From: Blastococcus sp. VKM Ac-2987
Lineage (GTDB): Bacteria; Actinomycetota; Actinomycetes; Mycobacteriales; Geodermatophilaceae
Direction of reading: 5' to 3'
Length of the DNA stretch: 64,000 bases
NCBI RefSeq assembly: GCF_026967805.1
Contig: NZ_JAPVBG010000004.1
Span: 62,001 to 126,000 of the forward strand
Under the pieces are notes generated by a model that had not been told where the DNA came from, did no database searches, and saw only the letters and a program-made list of their open reading frames with translations. The position numbers and the translations under genes were made by a program. Below, piece after piece: positions 53,842 to 62,344 of the stretch (positions are counted from its first letter, which is position 1; each line of letters begins with the position of its first letter).

Positions 53842-54327
53842 TCAGGCGGCGGGCGGGGCCCCGCGCAGCCGGACGACGGCGGCGCGGTAGCGGTTCCCGC
53901 CGTAGAGGCGCCAGGCCAGCCGGGTCGAGCGTGGCACCCCGCTGAGCAGGCGGGTGCGGTCACCGGCGCAGGCGTCCTCCAGCGCGAGGCCGAGCACCAG
54001 CAGCTGCTGGCGCCCGGAGAGCCCGCACCGGGCGGTCCGGATGATCGCCGTCCAGTCGGCGTCGGTCAGGTACCGGTCGAGCAGGGGGAGGAGGACCGCC
54101 TCCTCCTCGGCGGTCTGCGCGGCGACGTCGCCGGCCAGTCGCCGGCAGGCCAGGGCGAAGCCGTCCCGGGCGCGGCTGCTGCCGCACACGGCCCACTGGT
54201 TCGCGGCGGTGTCCAGGTCCCGGAGCGCGGCGTCGATCCGCGAGCAGGCCGACGTCCAGCCGGCGATCGCGGCCTCGACGGCGGGCCGCTCGGCCACGGG
54301 TGCGGCCCGCAGCAGCGCCGGCCACAC
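53842..54327 (-). CDS. Degenerate hemerythrin-like protein
   Basis: A 161-residue all-helical protein (VWPALLRAAPVAERPAVEAA start). The order LWPALL, then a long helix, then AEEEAVLLPLLDRYLTDADW matches the back two thirds of hemerythrin HHE domains, but the His ligands are missing and the first helix of the domain would lie upstream, where the frame closes within about 20 codons. It is probably a truncated, non-metal-binding relative, or a pseudogene. GTG start. Divergent from rsbQ. Confidence 0.55.
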   Translation of the reverse strand: MWPALLRAAPVAERPAVEAAIAGWTSACSRIDAALRDLDTAANQWAVCGSSRARDGFALACRRLAGDVAAQTAEEEAVLLPLLDRYLTDADWTAIIRTARCGLSGRQQLLVLGLALEDACAGDRTRLLSGVPRSTRLAWRLYGGNRYRAAVVRLRGAPPAA

Positions 54328-54392
54328 CGACTCCCGCTCGGGGATCGCGGAGATCGACGACAGCGGGCTCCCGGTCGGCTACGGTCGGGTGG

Positions 54393-55193
54393 GTGGGCAG
54401 CGTCGTGGCACGCAACCGGGTGAGTCTCATCGGTCCCGCGGCGGGGCGGCCGATGGTCTTCGCCCACGGCTTCGGCTGCGACCAGACGCTGTGGCGGCTG
54501 GTCGCACCCGACTTCGCCGTCGACCACCGGGTGGTGCTGTTCGACCACGTCGGCTCCGGCGGGTCGGACCTGTCGGCGTACGACCCCGAGAAGTACAACT
54601 CACTGCAGGGCTATGCCGCCGACGTCGTCGAGATCTGCCGCGAGCTCGAGCTCTCCGACGTCGTCTTCGTGGGGCACTCGGTCAGCGCGATGATCGGGGT
54701 GCTCGCCTACCACCGGGCGCCCGAGCTGTTCGGTGCGCTGGTGATGGTGGGGCCGAGCCCGCGGTACGTCGACGAGGGGGACTACGTCGGCGGGTTCAGC
54801 CGCAGCGACATCGTGGGGTTGCTGGACGCGCTGGACAGCAACCACCTCGGCTGGTCGGCGCAGATGGCCCCGGTGATCATGGGCAACCCGGAGCGGCCGG
54901 AGCTGGCCGAGGAGCTCACCAACAGCTTCTGCCGCACCGCGCCGCACATCGCCCGCCAGTTCGCGCGGGTCACCTTCCTCTCGGACAACCGGACCGACCT
55001 GTGCGGGCTCGACCTGCCCACCCTGGTGCTGCAGTGCAGCGCCGACGCGATCGCGCCGGACGTGGTGGGCGAGTACGTGCACCGCGCGATCCCCGGCAGC
55101 GTGCTGGTGCGCATGCGGGCCAGCGGTCACGTGCCCCAGCTGTCCGCGCCGGAGGAGACGACGGCCGCCATCCGCGCGTTCCTGACGCCGTGA
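54393..55193 (+). CDS. rsbQ: RsbQ-like alpha/beta hydrolase
   Basis: A 266-residue hydrolase of the RsbQ/KAI2/D14 group. MVFAHGFGCDQTLWRLVAP, VVLFDHVGSGGSDLSAYD, FVGHSVSAMIG (Ser96), CSADAIAP (Asp218) and SGHVPQLSAP (His246) keep the triad at nearly the same positions as Bacillus subtilis RsbQ (96, 219, 247). RsbQ activates RsbP under energy stress, probably through a small molecule. TACGGT (54380-54385) lies seven bases before the GTG, so the transcript may be leaderless. The RsbP-like gene starts 20 bp after the stop. Confidence 0.92.
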   Translation: MGSVVARNRVSLIGPAAGRPMVFAHGFGCDQTLWRLVAPDFAVDHRVVLFDHVGSGGSDLSAYDPEKYNSLQGYAADVVEICRELELSDVVFVGHSVSAMIGVLAYHRAPELFGALVMVGPSPRYVDEGDYVGGFSRSDIVGLLDALDSNHLGWSAQMAPVIMGNPERPELAEELTNSFCRTAPHIARQFARVTFLSDNRTDLCGLDLPTLVLQCSADAIAPDVVGEYVHRAIPGSVLVRMRASGHVPQLSAPEETTAAIRAFLTP

Positions 55194-55212
55194 CCGGCCG
55201 GGACGGTGGGAC

Positions 55213-57492
55213 GTGACCGGCCCGGAGGAGCCGCGCGAACCGTCGAGCCGGCTGAACCGCCTGCTCGACGAGGACCCGGCCGACCTCTACGAGAACGCGC
55301 CGATGGGGTACCTCTCCACACTGCCCGACGGCCGCATCGTGAAGGCCAACCGGACGTTCTGCGCCTGGACCGGCCGGCCGCCGGCCGACCTGCTCGGCGG
55401 CCGGATCCACGACCTGCTCAGCGTGGGCGGACGGGTCTTCTACGAGACGCACCTGGTCCCGCTGCTGCGCATGCAGGGCGCGGTGCGCGAGATCGCCATC
55501 GACATCACCCGCATCGACGGCACGCTGCTGCCCTGCCTGCTCAACGCCGTCGAGGTGCGCGACGACGACGGCTCACCGCTGCTGGTGCGCGCGACGCTGT
55601 TCGAGGCGACCGCGCGGCGCCGGTACGAGCGCGAGCTGCTGGCGGCGCAGCGGCTGGCCGAGGAGTCGGAGGCCCGGTCGCGGGTGGTGCAGAAGGTCGT
55701 GTTCGACCTGGCCGCCGCGACGACGCCCGAGGACGTCGCGACGGTGATCGTGCAGCGCGGCCGGGCGGCGTTGCGGGCCGGTGGCGCGGCGCTGGTGATG
55801 GTCGACGGCGAGGCCGACGACTGGCGGGAGCTGCCCGCGCTGCGGCCGGTGCGCTCGGAGGGCCTCTCCCGGGAGCTGCTGCGGCGGCTGAAGGAGGCAG
55901 CCGGGAGCCGGCTGGCGCTGGAACTCGCGCAGGGGCTGCGCTCCATCGTGCTCGACGCCCGGCTGCGCGCCGACCAGCCGCAGCTGGCGGCGACGATGGC
56001 GGCCGACGGGCTCACCGACCTGGTGGTCGTCCCGGTGTCGGCGGACTCCAAGCGCCTGGGCGTGCTGGTGCTGGCGCGGGGTGTGCCGGCCCGCGGTGAC
56101 CTGATCAGCCTGGAGGAGCCCGGGCGGCACCAGCCGCTGAGCCCGGCCGAGGTGGACCTGCTGTGGACGCTGGGCCGGCAGGCCGGTCAGGCGCTGGAGC
56201 GGGTGCGGCTGCACGAGCAGACCCGCCAGCAGGGGGAGCGGTCGGCGTTCCTGCTCGAGGCATCCCGGCTCATGGCCGACGCGGCGGACGTGACCGAGAC
56301 CGTCGAGCGGCTGGCCGGGCTGGTGGTGTCGGGGCTGGCCGACGTCTGCGTGATCGACCTGGTCACCGAGCACGGGATGACCCGCCCCGTCGCACGGCAC
56401 CGCGACCCGGTCCGCCAGCCGTGGCTGGACCGGTTGCGGGAGGGCCAGCCGCCGCAGCGCTCCCCCATGCACCCTGGGTCGCAGGCGTTGCGGAAGGGCC
56501 GGACGCAGTGGGTGCGCGACGCCGACGAGGCCCGGGCAATGTTCGAGGCGATCGCCGTCGACGGCGGGGTCCGGGACGTCGCCCGGCGGCTGGAGCTGAC
56601 CGGGCTGGTCAGCGTGCCGATGATCGTCGATGGTCGCCGGCTGGGCGTGGTGACCTTCGCCGCGGACCGGCACCGGAAGCCGTTCACCGAGGCCGACGTG
56701 GACGTCGCCGAGCAGTTGGCGCTGCACCTGGCGCAGGTCGTCGACAAGGGGCAGCGGTTCGAGTTCGAGGCGCGGACGTCGCACACGCTGCAGGCCAGCC
56801 TGCTGCCGCCGTCGCCCCCACGGCTGCCGTCGCTGGCGACGGCGGTGCGCTACGTCGCGGCGACGCAGGGGGTCGACGTCGGCGGCGACTTCTACGACGT
56901 CCTCCGGCTGCCCGGGGAGCAGGTCGCGCTGGTGGTGGGCGACGTCGTCGGCCACGACATCACCGCCGCCGCGACGATGGGGCAGCTGCGCAGCGTGACC
57001 CGGGCGATGTCGGTCGACCGGCCGACGCCCGCCGTGCTGATCGACCGGCTGCAGCACAACTGGGACCTGTTCGAGCTGCAGCGGATGGCGACGGCGCTGT
57101 TCGTGACGCTGGACCCGGCGACGGGCGAGCTGCGCATCGCCTCGGCCGGGCACCTGCCGCCGCTGCTGTGCCAGGCCGGCACGGCGGAGTACCTGCCGGT
57201 GCGGCCGACCCGCATGCTCGGCGCACCCCCGGCGCCGGCGGAGGAGTGGACCGGCGTGCTGCCGGTGGGCGCGACGTTGCTGCTGTTCACCGACGGGCTG
57301 GTGGAGAGCCGCGGAGCCGACATCGACGCGGGTATGCAGCGGTTGCGGGAGGTGGCGGCGCGGTCCTGCACGACGGACCCGGAGGAGCTGTGCGACCGGC
57401 TGCTGGCCGAGCTGACCGGGGTGCACCGGGCCGATGACATCGCGCTGCTGGCGCTGACCCGGACGGAGCGGCCGCAACTCCCGGGGGCGTGA
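55213..57492 (+). CDS. rsbP: RsbP-like PAS-GAF-GAF-PP2C serine phosphatase
   Basis: A 759-residue signalling phosphatase. PAS domain at about 20-130 (MGYLSTLPDGRIVKANRTFC), GAF 1 at about 155-330, GAF 2 at about 345-510, then a SpoIIE-type PP2C (525-750) with GGDFYD (557-562), GDVVGHD (576-582), FTDGL (692-696) and DDIALLAL (741-748); all four metal-site aspartate motifs are intact. It should dephosphorylate a STAS antagonist to release a sigma factor. B. subtilis RsbP lacks the GAF pair. GTG start 20 bp after rsbQ, same operon. Confidence 0.93.
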   Translation: MTGPEEPREPSSRLNRLLDEDPADLYENAPMGYLSTLPDGRIVKANRTFCAWTGRPPADLLGGRIHDLLSVGGRVFYETHLVPLLRMQGAVREIAIDITRIDGTLLPCLLNAVEVRDDDGSPLLVRATLFEATARRRYERELLAAQRLAEESEARSRVVQKVVFDLAAATTPEDVATVIVQRGRAALRAGGAALVMVDGEADDWRELPALRPVRSEGLSRELLRRLKEAAGSRLALELAQGLRSIVLDARLRADQPQLAATMAADGLTDLVVVPVSADSKRLGVLVLARGVPARGDLISLEEPGRHQPLSPAEVDLLWTLGRQAGQALERVRLHEQTRQQGERSAFLLEASRLMADAADVTETVERLAGLVVSGLADVCVIDLVTEHGMTRPVARHRDPVRQPWLDRLREGQPPQRSPMHPGSQALRKGRTQWVRDADEARAMFEAIAVDGGVRDVARRLELTGLVSVPMIVDGRRLGVVTFAADRHRKPFTEADVDVAEQLALHLAQVVDKGQRFEFEARTSHTLQASLLPPSPPRLPSLATAVRYVAATQGVDVGGDFYDVLRLPGEQVALVVGDVVGHDITAAATMGQLRSVTRAMSVDRPTPAVLIDRLQHNWDLFELQRMATALFVTLDPATGELRIASAGHLPPLLCQAGTAEYLPVRPTRMLGAPPAPAEEWTGVLPVGATLLLFTDGLVESRGADIDAGMQRLREVAARSCTTDPEELCDRLLAELTGVHRADDIALLALTRTERPQLPGA

Positions 57493-57550
57493 CCGCTTCC
57501 GGCCGCCGCTGTTTCGGGTCACCATGGAGCGACCCCGGCAGGAGGCGGTC

Positions 57551-57856
57551 ATGGACTCGTCGGCTCGTTCCAACCCGGTCACCGAGGCGATCGACGGTGC
57601 GACCGGGGACTGGTCGCTGTCCGGGGACGCGATGCGCTGGTCGCCCGAGCTCGCCGAGCGGGCGCCGGTCACCGGGGAGCTCGGCGGGCTGGAGACGGGG
57701 TCCGGGATCGGCGCGGCGCTGGGCCTGGACGTGCCGGGCGTGCGCCGGCTGGTGTCGGGCGCGCTGACGTCGCTGGGCACGGTGGCCACCGACGTGGTCA
57801 CCGAGCTGCGCCAGCTGACCCGCGCGGCCGAGCCGGAGGACGAGCCGGAGCGTTGA
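57551..57856 (+). CDS. Small protein of unknown function after rsbP
   Basis: A 101-residue acidic protein starting MDSSARSNPVTEAIDGATGD. ATG with AGGAGG five bases upstream. Contains a central GLETGSGIGAALGL segment and an amphipathic helix (VRRLVSGALTSLGTVATDVV). No membrane segment, no recognised domain. It may belong to the rsbQ-rsbP transcript (58-bp gap), but no sigma-control motif is visible. Confidence 0.65.
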   Translation: MDSSARSNPVTEAIDGATGDWSLSGDAMRWSPELAERAPVTGELGGLETGSGIGAALGLDVPGVRRLVSGALTSLGTVATDVVTELRQLTRAAEPEDEPER

Positions 57857-57998
57857 GGCAGGCCGGCCGCACCGGGACCGCCGCGGCGCGGGCGGCCACG
57901 GAGGGACGTCCCCCGCCCGCTCCGCCGGGGCCCGGCGTGCGGTGCAGTTCCTCGGCCCTGTACAACCAGGGTGGGCACGACCACATCTGGGGAGTCGC

Positions 57999-59159
57999 AT
58001 GAGCAACTCGTTGACACTGGCACCCGCTCCGCCCTCCGAGGCGGCGGAGAAGGTCCGGGCGGAGGTGCGCGAGTTCCTCGCCGCCGAGCTCGCCGCCGGC
58101 ACGTTCCGGACGCACGTGGACACCTGGCTGTCCGGCGTGGACCCGGCCTTCTCGAAGAAGCTGGGCGAACGCGGCTGGCTCGGGATGACCTGGCCGAAGA
58201 AGTACGGCGGGCACGAGCGCACGGCGATGGAGCGCTACGCCGTCACCGAGGAGCTGCTGGCCGCCGGTGCTCCGGTGGCCGCGCACTGGATCGCCGACCG
58301 GCAGTCGGGGCCGAACCTGCTGACCTACGGCACCGAGAAGCAGCGGGAGGAGATCCTGCCGCGCATCATCGCGGGGGAGTGCTTCTTCGTCATCGGGATG
58401 AGCGAGCCGGACTCCGGCTCCGACCTGGCCTCGATCCGCACGAAGGCCACCCGTAACGGTGACGGCGACTGGGTGGTCAACGGCGCGAAGGTGTGGACGT
58501 CGAACGCGCACCACTCCCACTACGGGATCGTGCTGGTCCGCACCTCCCCGGCGGACCCCGCGCACCGGCACGCCGGCATGTCGCAGCTGCTGGTCGACCT
58601 GTCGCTGCCGGGCATCACGATCAACCCGATCCGCATCCTCGACGGCGGCCACCACTTCAACGAGGTGGTGTTCGAGGACGTCGTCGTCCCCGGGGACATG
58701 CTGCTGGGCGAGGAGGGGAACGGCTGGCACCAGGTCACCGCGGAGCTGGCGTTCGAGCGCTCGGGCCCGGAGCGGTTCCTGTCGACGTACCCCCTGGTCG
58801 CCGAGTTCGGCCGCCGGGTCGCCGACTCGGGTGACCCCGCGCAGCTCGCCGTCCTCGGCCGGCTGTCGGCACGGGTGCTCGCGCTGCGCCAGATGTCGCT
58901 GCGCATCGCGGCGGCGCTGGACCGCGGCGAGCTGCCGAACATCCCGGCCGCGCTGGTCAAGGACGTCGGGACGACGTTCGAGGCCGACATCATCGAGGAG
59001 ATCCGCAAGGTGGTCGACGTGACGCCGTCGCTCGACTCGCCCGACCCGCTGGCCCGGTCGCTCGCCGAGGCGCAGCTGCACCAGCCGGGCTTCACCCTGC
59101 GCGGCGGGACCAACGAGATCCTGCGTGGGATCGTGGCGCGAGGACTGGGACTGCGATGA
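57999..59159 (+). CDS. Acyl-CoA dehydrogenase, first subunit
   Basis: A 386-residue flavoenzyme. GWLGMTWPKKYGGHERTAME, VIGMSEPDSGSDLASIRTKA, WVVNGAKVWTSNAHHS and the C-terminal GGTNEILRGIVARGLGLR are the ACAD signatures. ATG with GGGGAG upstream. Its stop overlaps the second ACAD start by ATGA. Pairs of unequal ACAD genes in actinobacteria make heterotetramers acting on bulky acyl-CoAs such as steroid side chains, so that is the expected form (inference). Confidence 0.92.
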   Translation: MSNSLTLAPAPPSEAAEKVRAEVREFLAAELAAGTFRTHVDTWLSGVDPAFSKKLGERGWLGMTWPKKYGGHERTAMERYAVTEELLAAGAPVAAHWIADRQSGPNLLTYGTEKQREEILPRIIAGECFFVIGMSEPDSGSDLASIRTKATRNGDGDWVVNGAKVWTSNAHHSHYGIVLVRTSPADPAHRHAGMSQLLVDLSLPGITINPIRILDGGHHFNEVVFEDVVVPGDMLLGEEGNGWHQVTAELAFERSGPERFLSTYPLVAEFGRRVADSGDPAQLAVLGRLSARVLALRQMSLRIAAALDRGELPNIPAALVKDVGTTFEADIIEEIRKVVDVTPSLDSPDPLARSLAEAQLHQPGFTLRGGTNEILRGIVARGLGLR

Positions 59160-60226
59160 GCGATCAGGACCTGGTGGTCGAGACCGTCCGGGACATCCTC
59201 GGCTCGCACGAGCCGTTCGTGCTGACCGCCGACCGCCGCTGGGACGAGCGGCTGTGGTCGGCGCTGGCCGAGGCCGGGCTGACCGGTGTCGGGCTGCCCG
59301 AGGAGGCCGGCGGCTCGGGCGGTGAGCTGGCCGACGCGGTGGCGATCGTGCGCACGCTCGCGGCCGGCGCCGCGGCGGTGCCGGTGGCCGAGCAGCTGCT
59401 GGTGGCCGGGCCCGCCCTGGTGGCCGCGGACCTGTCGCTGCCCTCGCCCGACCAGCCGACCACCTTCGCGGTCGCGGACTCGGTGACGGTGCACCCGGTG
59501 GACAACGGGGACGGCCCGGGGCGGTTCACGCTGTCCGGCACGGTCACCGACGTCCCCTGGGCGGGGGCGGCGTCGTCCGTCGTCGTCCTGGTGCCGGCGC
59601 CGGCGGGCGTGGAGGGCTCGGTCCTCGCGCTGGTCGACTCCTCGTCGCTGCCGGCGACCGACGCGTTCAACCTGGCCGGCGAGCCGCGCGGGTCGCTGGT
59701 GCTGGACCAGGCCGCTGCCGCGGGCGCGCTGCTCACCCCGGCGCAGGCGGACGAGGTGCGCGCGCGGTACGCGCTCGCGCGGGCCGTCCAGCTCGCGGCG
59801 GCGCTGGAGCGGGTGCTCGCGTGGACGGTGCAGTACGCGGGCGAGCGGCAGCAGTTCGGCCGTGCGCTGGGCAAGTTCCAGGCGATCCAGATGGAACTGG
59901 CCGAGATGGCCGGCGAGGTGACCGCGGTGACGGCGCTGACCGACGCCGCGGTGCAGGCGCTGGACCGGGGCGAGAACGTCGTCCTCGCCGCCGCCGCGGC
60001 CAAGGTGCGGGCCGGTGCCGCCGTCGAGGTGGTCGCCCGGCTGGCGCACCAGGTGCACGGTGCGATCGGGTTCACCCAGGAGCACAAGCTGCACCACCTC
60101 ACCCGGCGGCTGTGGTCGTGGCGGGACGAGGCCGGCAGCGAGCTGGTGTGGTCGCGGGTGCTGGCCTCGGGCCTGCTCGCCGACGGGCCGGACGGTCTCT
60201 GGCCGGCGCTGACCCGCGTGGTCTGA
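59156..60226 (+). CDS. Acyl-CoA dehydrogenase, second subunit
   Basis: A 356-residue, shorter and more divergent ACAD: GVGLPEEAGGSGGELADAV, a weak central beta domain (FTLSGTVTDVPWAGAASSVV), and the C-terminal helical part with YAGERQQFGRALGKFQAIQ, AAKVRAGAAVEVVARLAHQVHGAIGFTQEHKLHHLTRRLW. It lacks the NGxKxW flavin motif of its partner, as in the accessory subunit of two-gene ACADs. ATGA overlap with the first subunit. Ends in a very long hairpin. Confidence 0.9.
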   Translation: MSDQDLVVETVRDILGSHEPFVLTADRRWDERLWSALAEAGLTGVGLPEEAGGSGGELADAVAIVRTLAAGAAAVPVAEQLLVAGPALVAADLSLPSPDQPTTFAVADSVTVHPVDNGDGPGRFTLSGTVTDVPWAGAASSVVVLVPAPAGVEGSVLALVDSSSLPATDAFNLAGEPRGSLVLDQAAAAGALLTPAQADEVRARYALARAVQLAAALERVLAWTVQYAGERQQFGRALGKFQAIQMELAEMAGEVTAVTALTDAAVQALDRGENVVLAAAAAKVRAGAAVEVVARLAHQVHGAIGFTQEHKLHHLTRRLWSWRDEAGSELVWSRVLASGLLADGPDGLWPALTRVV

Positions 60227-60280
60227 CGCGCCGCCCGCTGACCCGGGCCGGCCCGCCGGCCCGGGTCAGCGGGCGGCGCG
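60227..60280. terminator. Perfect inverted repeat with 26-bp arms, overlapping the MFS stop
   Basis: Arms 60227-60252 and 60255-60280 are exactly complementary, with a 2-nt centre (CC); each arm holds CCCGCTGACCCGGG or its complement. The left arm begins right after the ACAD stop and the right arm includes the last four codons and the stop of the convergent MFS gene. It serves as terminator for both strands while encoding protein. Confidence 0.85.
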
Positions 60281-61480
60281 CTCGGAGAGCACCAGCAGGG
60301 CGGCGGCGGCGAGCGCGCAGCCGGCGACCACGGTGAACACGGCGCCGTAGCCGGCGGCGGTGATCAGCGCGCCGCCGGCGACGGGTGCGACGACGCGGCC
60401 GAACTGGCCGGCCAGGGCCTGCTGCCCGGACACCGTCGCGAACACCACCCCGGGCACGTACTGCCCGAGGAGCGCCGGGCGGGCGATGTTGAGGACCCCG
60501 AAGCCAACGCCGAACAGCACCACGAAGACGACGGTGGCGGCCGGCTGGGGGAGCAGGAACAGCAGCACCACCGCGAGCGCCTGCCCGGCGACCATCGCGG
60601 CGGTGACGGTGCCGATGCCCACCCGGGCCGCGAGCACGGTGAGCACCACCCGTCCGGTCACCGAGAGCGCGCCGAGCGCGCCGGCCGCCAGCGCGGCGAG
60701 CCCGGGTGGCGCCCCAACCTCCAGCAGGTAGGCCACCAGGAAGACCGCGACCACCGCGTTGGCCACCATCTGCAACGCCGTGGCCAGGGTCAGCCAGCGC
60801 ACCGCGGGCCGTCGCCAGGCCGCGCCGGCGCCCCGGTAGGGAGCCAGGTCGGGGACCGCCCCGGCGCCCGGCGCGCCGACGCCCGCCGCGGGCGGTGGCC
60901 CGGGGTCGGGGCGGCCGTCGGGCGCCAGGCCCAGGTCGGCGGGTGCCCGGCGCAGCAGCAGCGCGTGCGGCACGGCGCAGGCCGCGACGACCGCGGCGAG
61001 CACTCCCAGCGCCGATCGCCAGCCGAGCAGCTCGATGAGGAACTGCGACGTCGGCAGGAAGATCGTCGAGGCGAAGCCGGCCACCACGGTCAGGGTCAGC
61101 AGCGCCTTCGCCCGGTCGCGGCGGAACCAGGTGTTGATCACCGCGTACGCCGGCTCGTAGAGCACCGCGGCGCTGGCCAGCCCGATGCCCGTGAAGGCCA
61201 GGTAGAGGCCGAGGAGCCCCTCCGCCTGCGACCACGCCAGCACCGAGACGCCGCCCAGCAGGCTGCCGGCGGTCATGATCCAGCGGGGTCCGGAGCGGTC
61301 CAGCCACCGGCCCACGACCACCCCGCCGATCCCGGTCAGCGCGAGGGCGAGGGTGAGCGCGCCGGAGAGCTGGGCGGTCGAGGCGCCCAGCTCCTCGCGC
61401 ATCGGCACCAGGAAGACGGCGAAGGAGTAGTAGAGGACGCCGTAGGAGACGGTCTCGGTCACCGAGAGCGCCCAGACCAT
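60266..61480 (-). CDS. MFS transporter
   Basis: A 404-residue permease with 12 helices. VVVGRWLDRSGPRWIM (loop 2-3 motif), TGIGLASAAVLYEPAYAVINTWFRRDRAKAL and a second-half AARVGIGTVTAAMVAGQ. It resembles the MFS at 33.1 kb in class but not closely in sequence. ATG start; no in-frame ATG, GTG or TTG was found close upstream. The C-terminus (SERAAR) is encoded inside the long inverted repeat. It is in line with the SDR and GntR genes, likely one transcript. Confidence 0.85.
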   Translation of the reverse strand: MVWALSVTETVSYGVLYYSFAVFLVPMREELGASTAQLSGALTLALALTGIGGVVVGRWLDRSGPRWIMTAGSLLGGVSVLAWSQAEGLLGLYLAFTGIGLASAAVLYEPAYAVINTWFRRDRAKALLTLTVVAGFASTIFLPTSQFLIELLGWRSALGVLAAVVAACAVPHALLLRRAPADLGLAPDGRPDPGPPPAAGVGAPGAGAVPDLAPYRGAGAAWRRPAVRWLTLATALQMVANAVVAVFLVAYLLEVGAPPGLAALAAGALGALSVTGRVVLTVLAARVGIGTVTAAMVAGQALAVVLLFLLPQPAATVVFVVLFGVGFGVLNIARPALLGQYVPGVVFATVSGQQALAGQFGRVVAPVAGGALITAAGYGAVFTVVAGCALAAAALLVLSERAAR

Positions 61481-61550
61481 GCGCCAGCCGGGGAAGTCCC
61501 GCCGCCGTCCGGTCCCCGCCCCGGCGCTCGCTCCGGCCGTCAGCGGACGG

Positions 61551-62309
61551 TCACCCCTTGCTGCGGGCGATCTTGCCCGAGCCCGCCTGCGCCAGGGGGT
61601 AGACGAGGACGTCGGCGATCACCACGTGCGGCGGCTGCCCGGCGATCCAGGTGACGACGCCGGCGATGTCCGCCGCGGTCAGCGGGGTGACCCCGTCGTA
61701 GACGGCGTCGGCCGCCGCCTGGTCACCGTGGAAGCGGACGACGGAGAACTCGGTCTCGACCAGGCCGGGGTCGACCTCGCTGACCTTGACGCCGCTGCCC
61801 AGGACGTCCATCCGCATGCCGCGGGTGATCCGCTCGACCGCGGCCTTGGTGGCGCAGTAGACGGTGCCGCCGGGGTAGACCTCGCGGCCGGCGTTGGACC
61901 CCACGTTGATGACGTGGCCCGAGCCCCGCTCCACCATGCCGGGGAGCACCGCGCCCGAGACGTTGAGCAGGCCGCGGACGTTGGTGTCCAGCATCTGGTC
62001 CCAGTCGTCCGGGTCGTCCTGGTGCAGCGGCGTCCGGCCGCGGGCGAGCCCGGCGTTGTTGACCAGGACGTCGATCGGCGAGAACTCCCCGGGCAGCGAG
62101 GCGACGGCGGCGTTCACCGCGTCCCGGTCGCGCACGTCCAGCGCCACGGGGAGCACCGCCCCGTCGTGCTGCGCCGCCAGCTCCTCGAGCCGGTCGGTGC
62201 GGCGGGCGGCGGCGATGACGCGCGCCCCCTGGGCGAGGAAGGCCTCGACGCAGGCACGGCCGATGCCGCTCGATGCGCCGGTGACGAGGACGACGGGGGT
62301 CTGTGCCAT
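61551..62309 (-). CDS. Short-chain dehydrogenase/reductase (YdfG-like)
   Basis: A 252-residue SDR. VVLVTGASSGIGRACVEAF, RRTDRLEEL (basic residues favouring NADPH), NNAG, catalytic NVGSNAG...YCATKAA, and EVDPGLVETEFSVVRF, the classical layout of YdfG/serine-3-dehydrogenase-like enzymes that oxidise 3-hydroxy acids. ATG start. Co-directional with the GntR gene upstream and MFS downstream, suggesting a small catabolic unit. Confidence 0.88.
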   Translation of the reverse strand: MAQTPVVLVTGASSGIGRACVEAFLAQGARVIAAARRTDRLEELAAQHDGAVLPVALDVRDRDAVNAAVASLPGEFSPIDVLVNNAGLARGRTPLHQDDPDDWDQMLDTNVRGLLNVSGAVLPGMVERGSGHVINVGSNAGREVYPGGTVYCATKAAVERITRGMRMDVLGSGVKVSEVDPGLVETEFSVVRFHGDQAAADAVYDGVTPLTAADIAGVVTWIAGQPPHVVIADVLVYPLAQAGSGKIARSKG

Positions 62310-62344
62310 GGGTTGCTTCTTCCGCTCGGGGATGGGAGGTGCGG

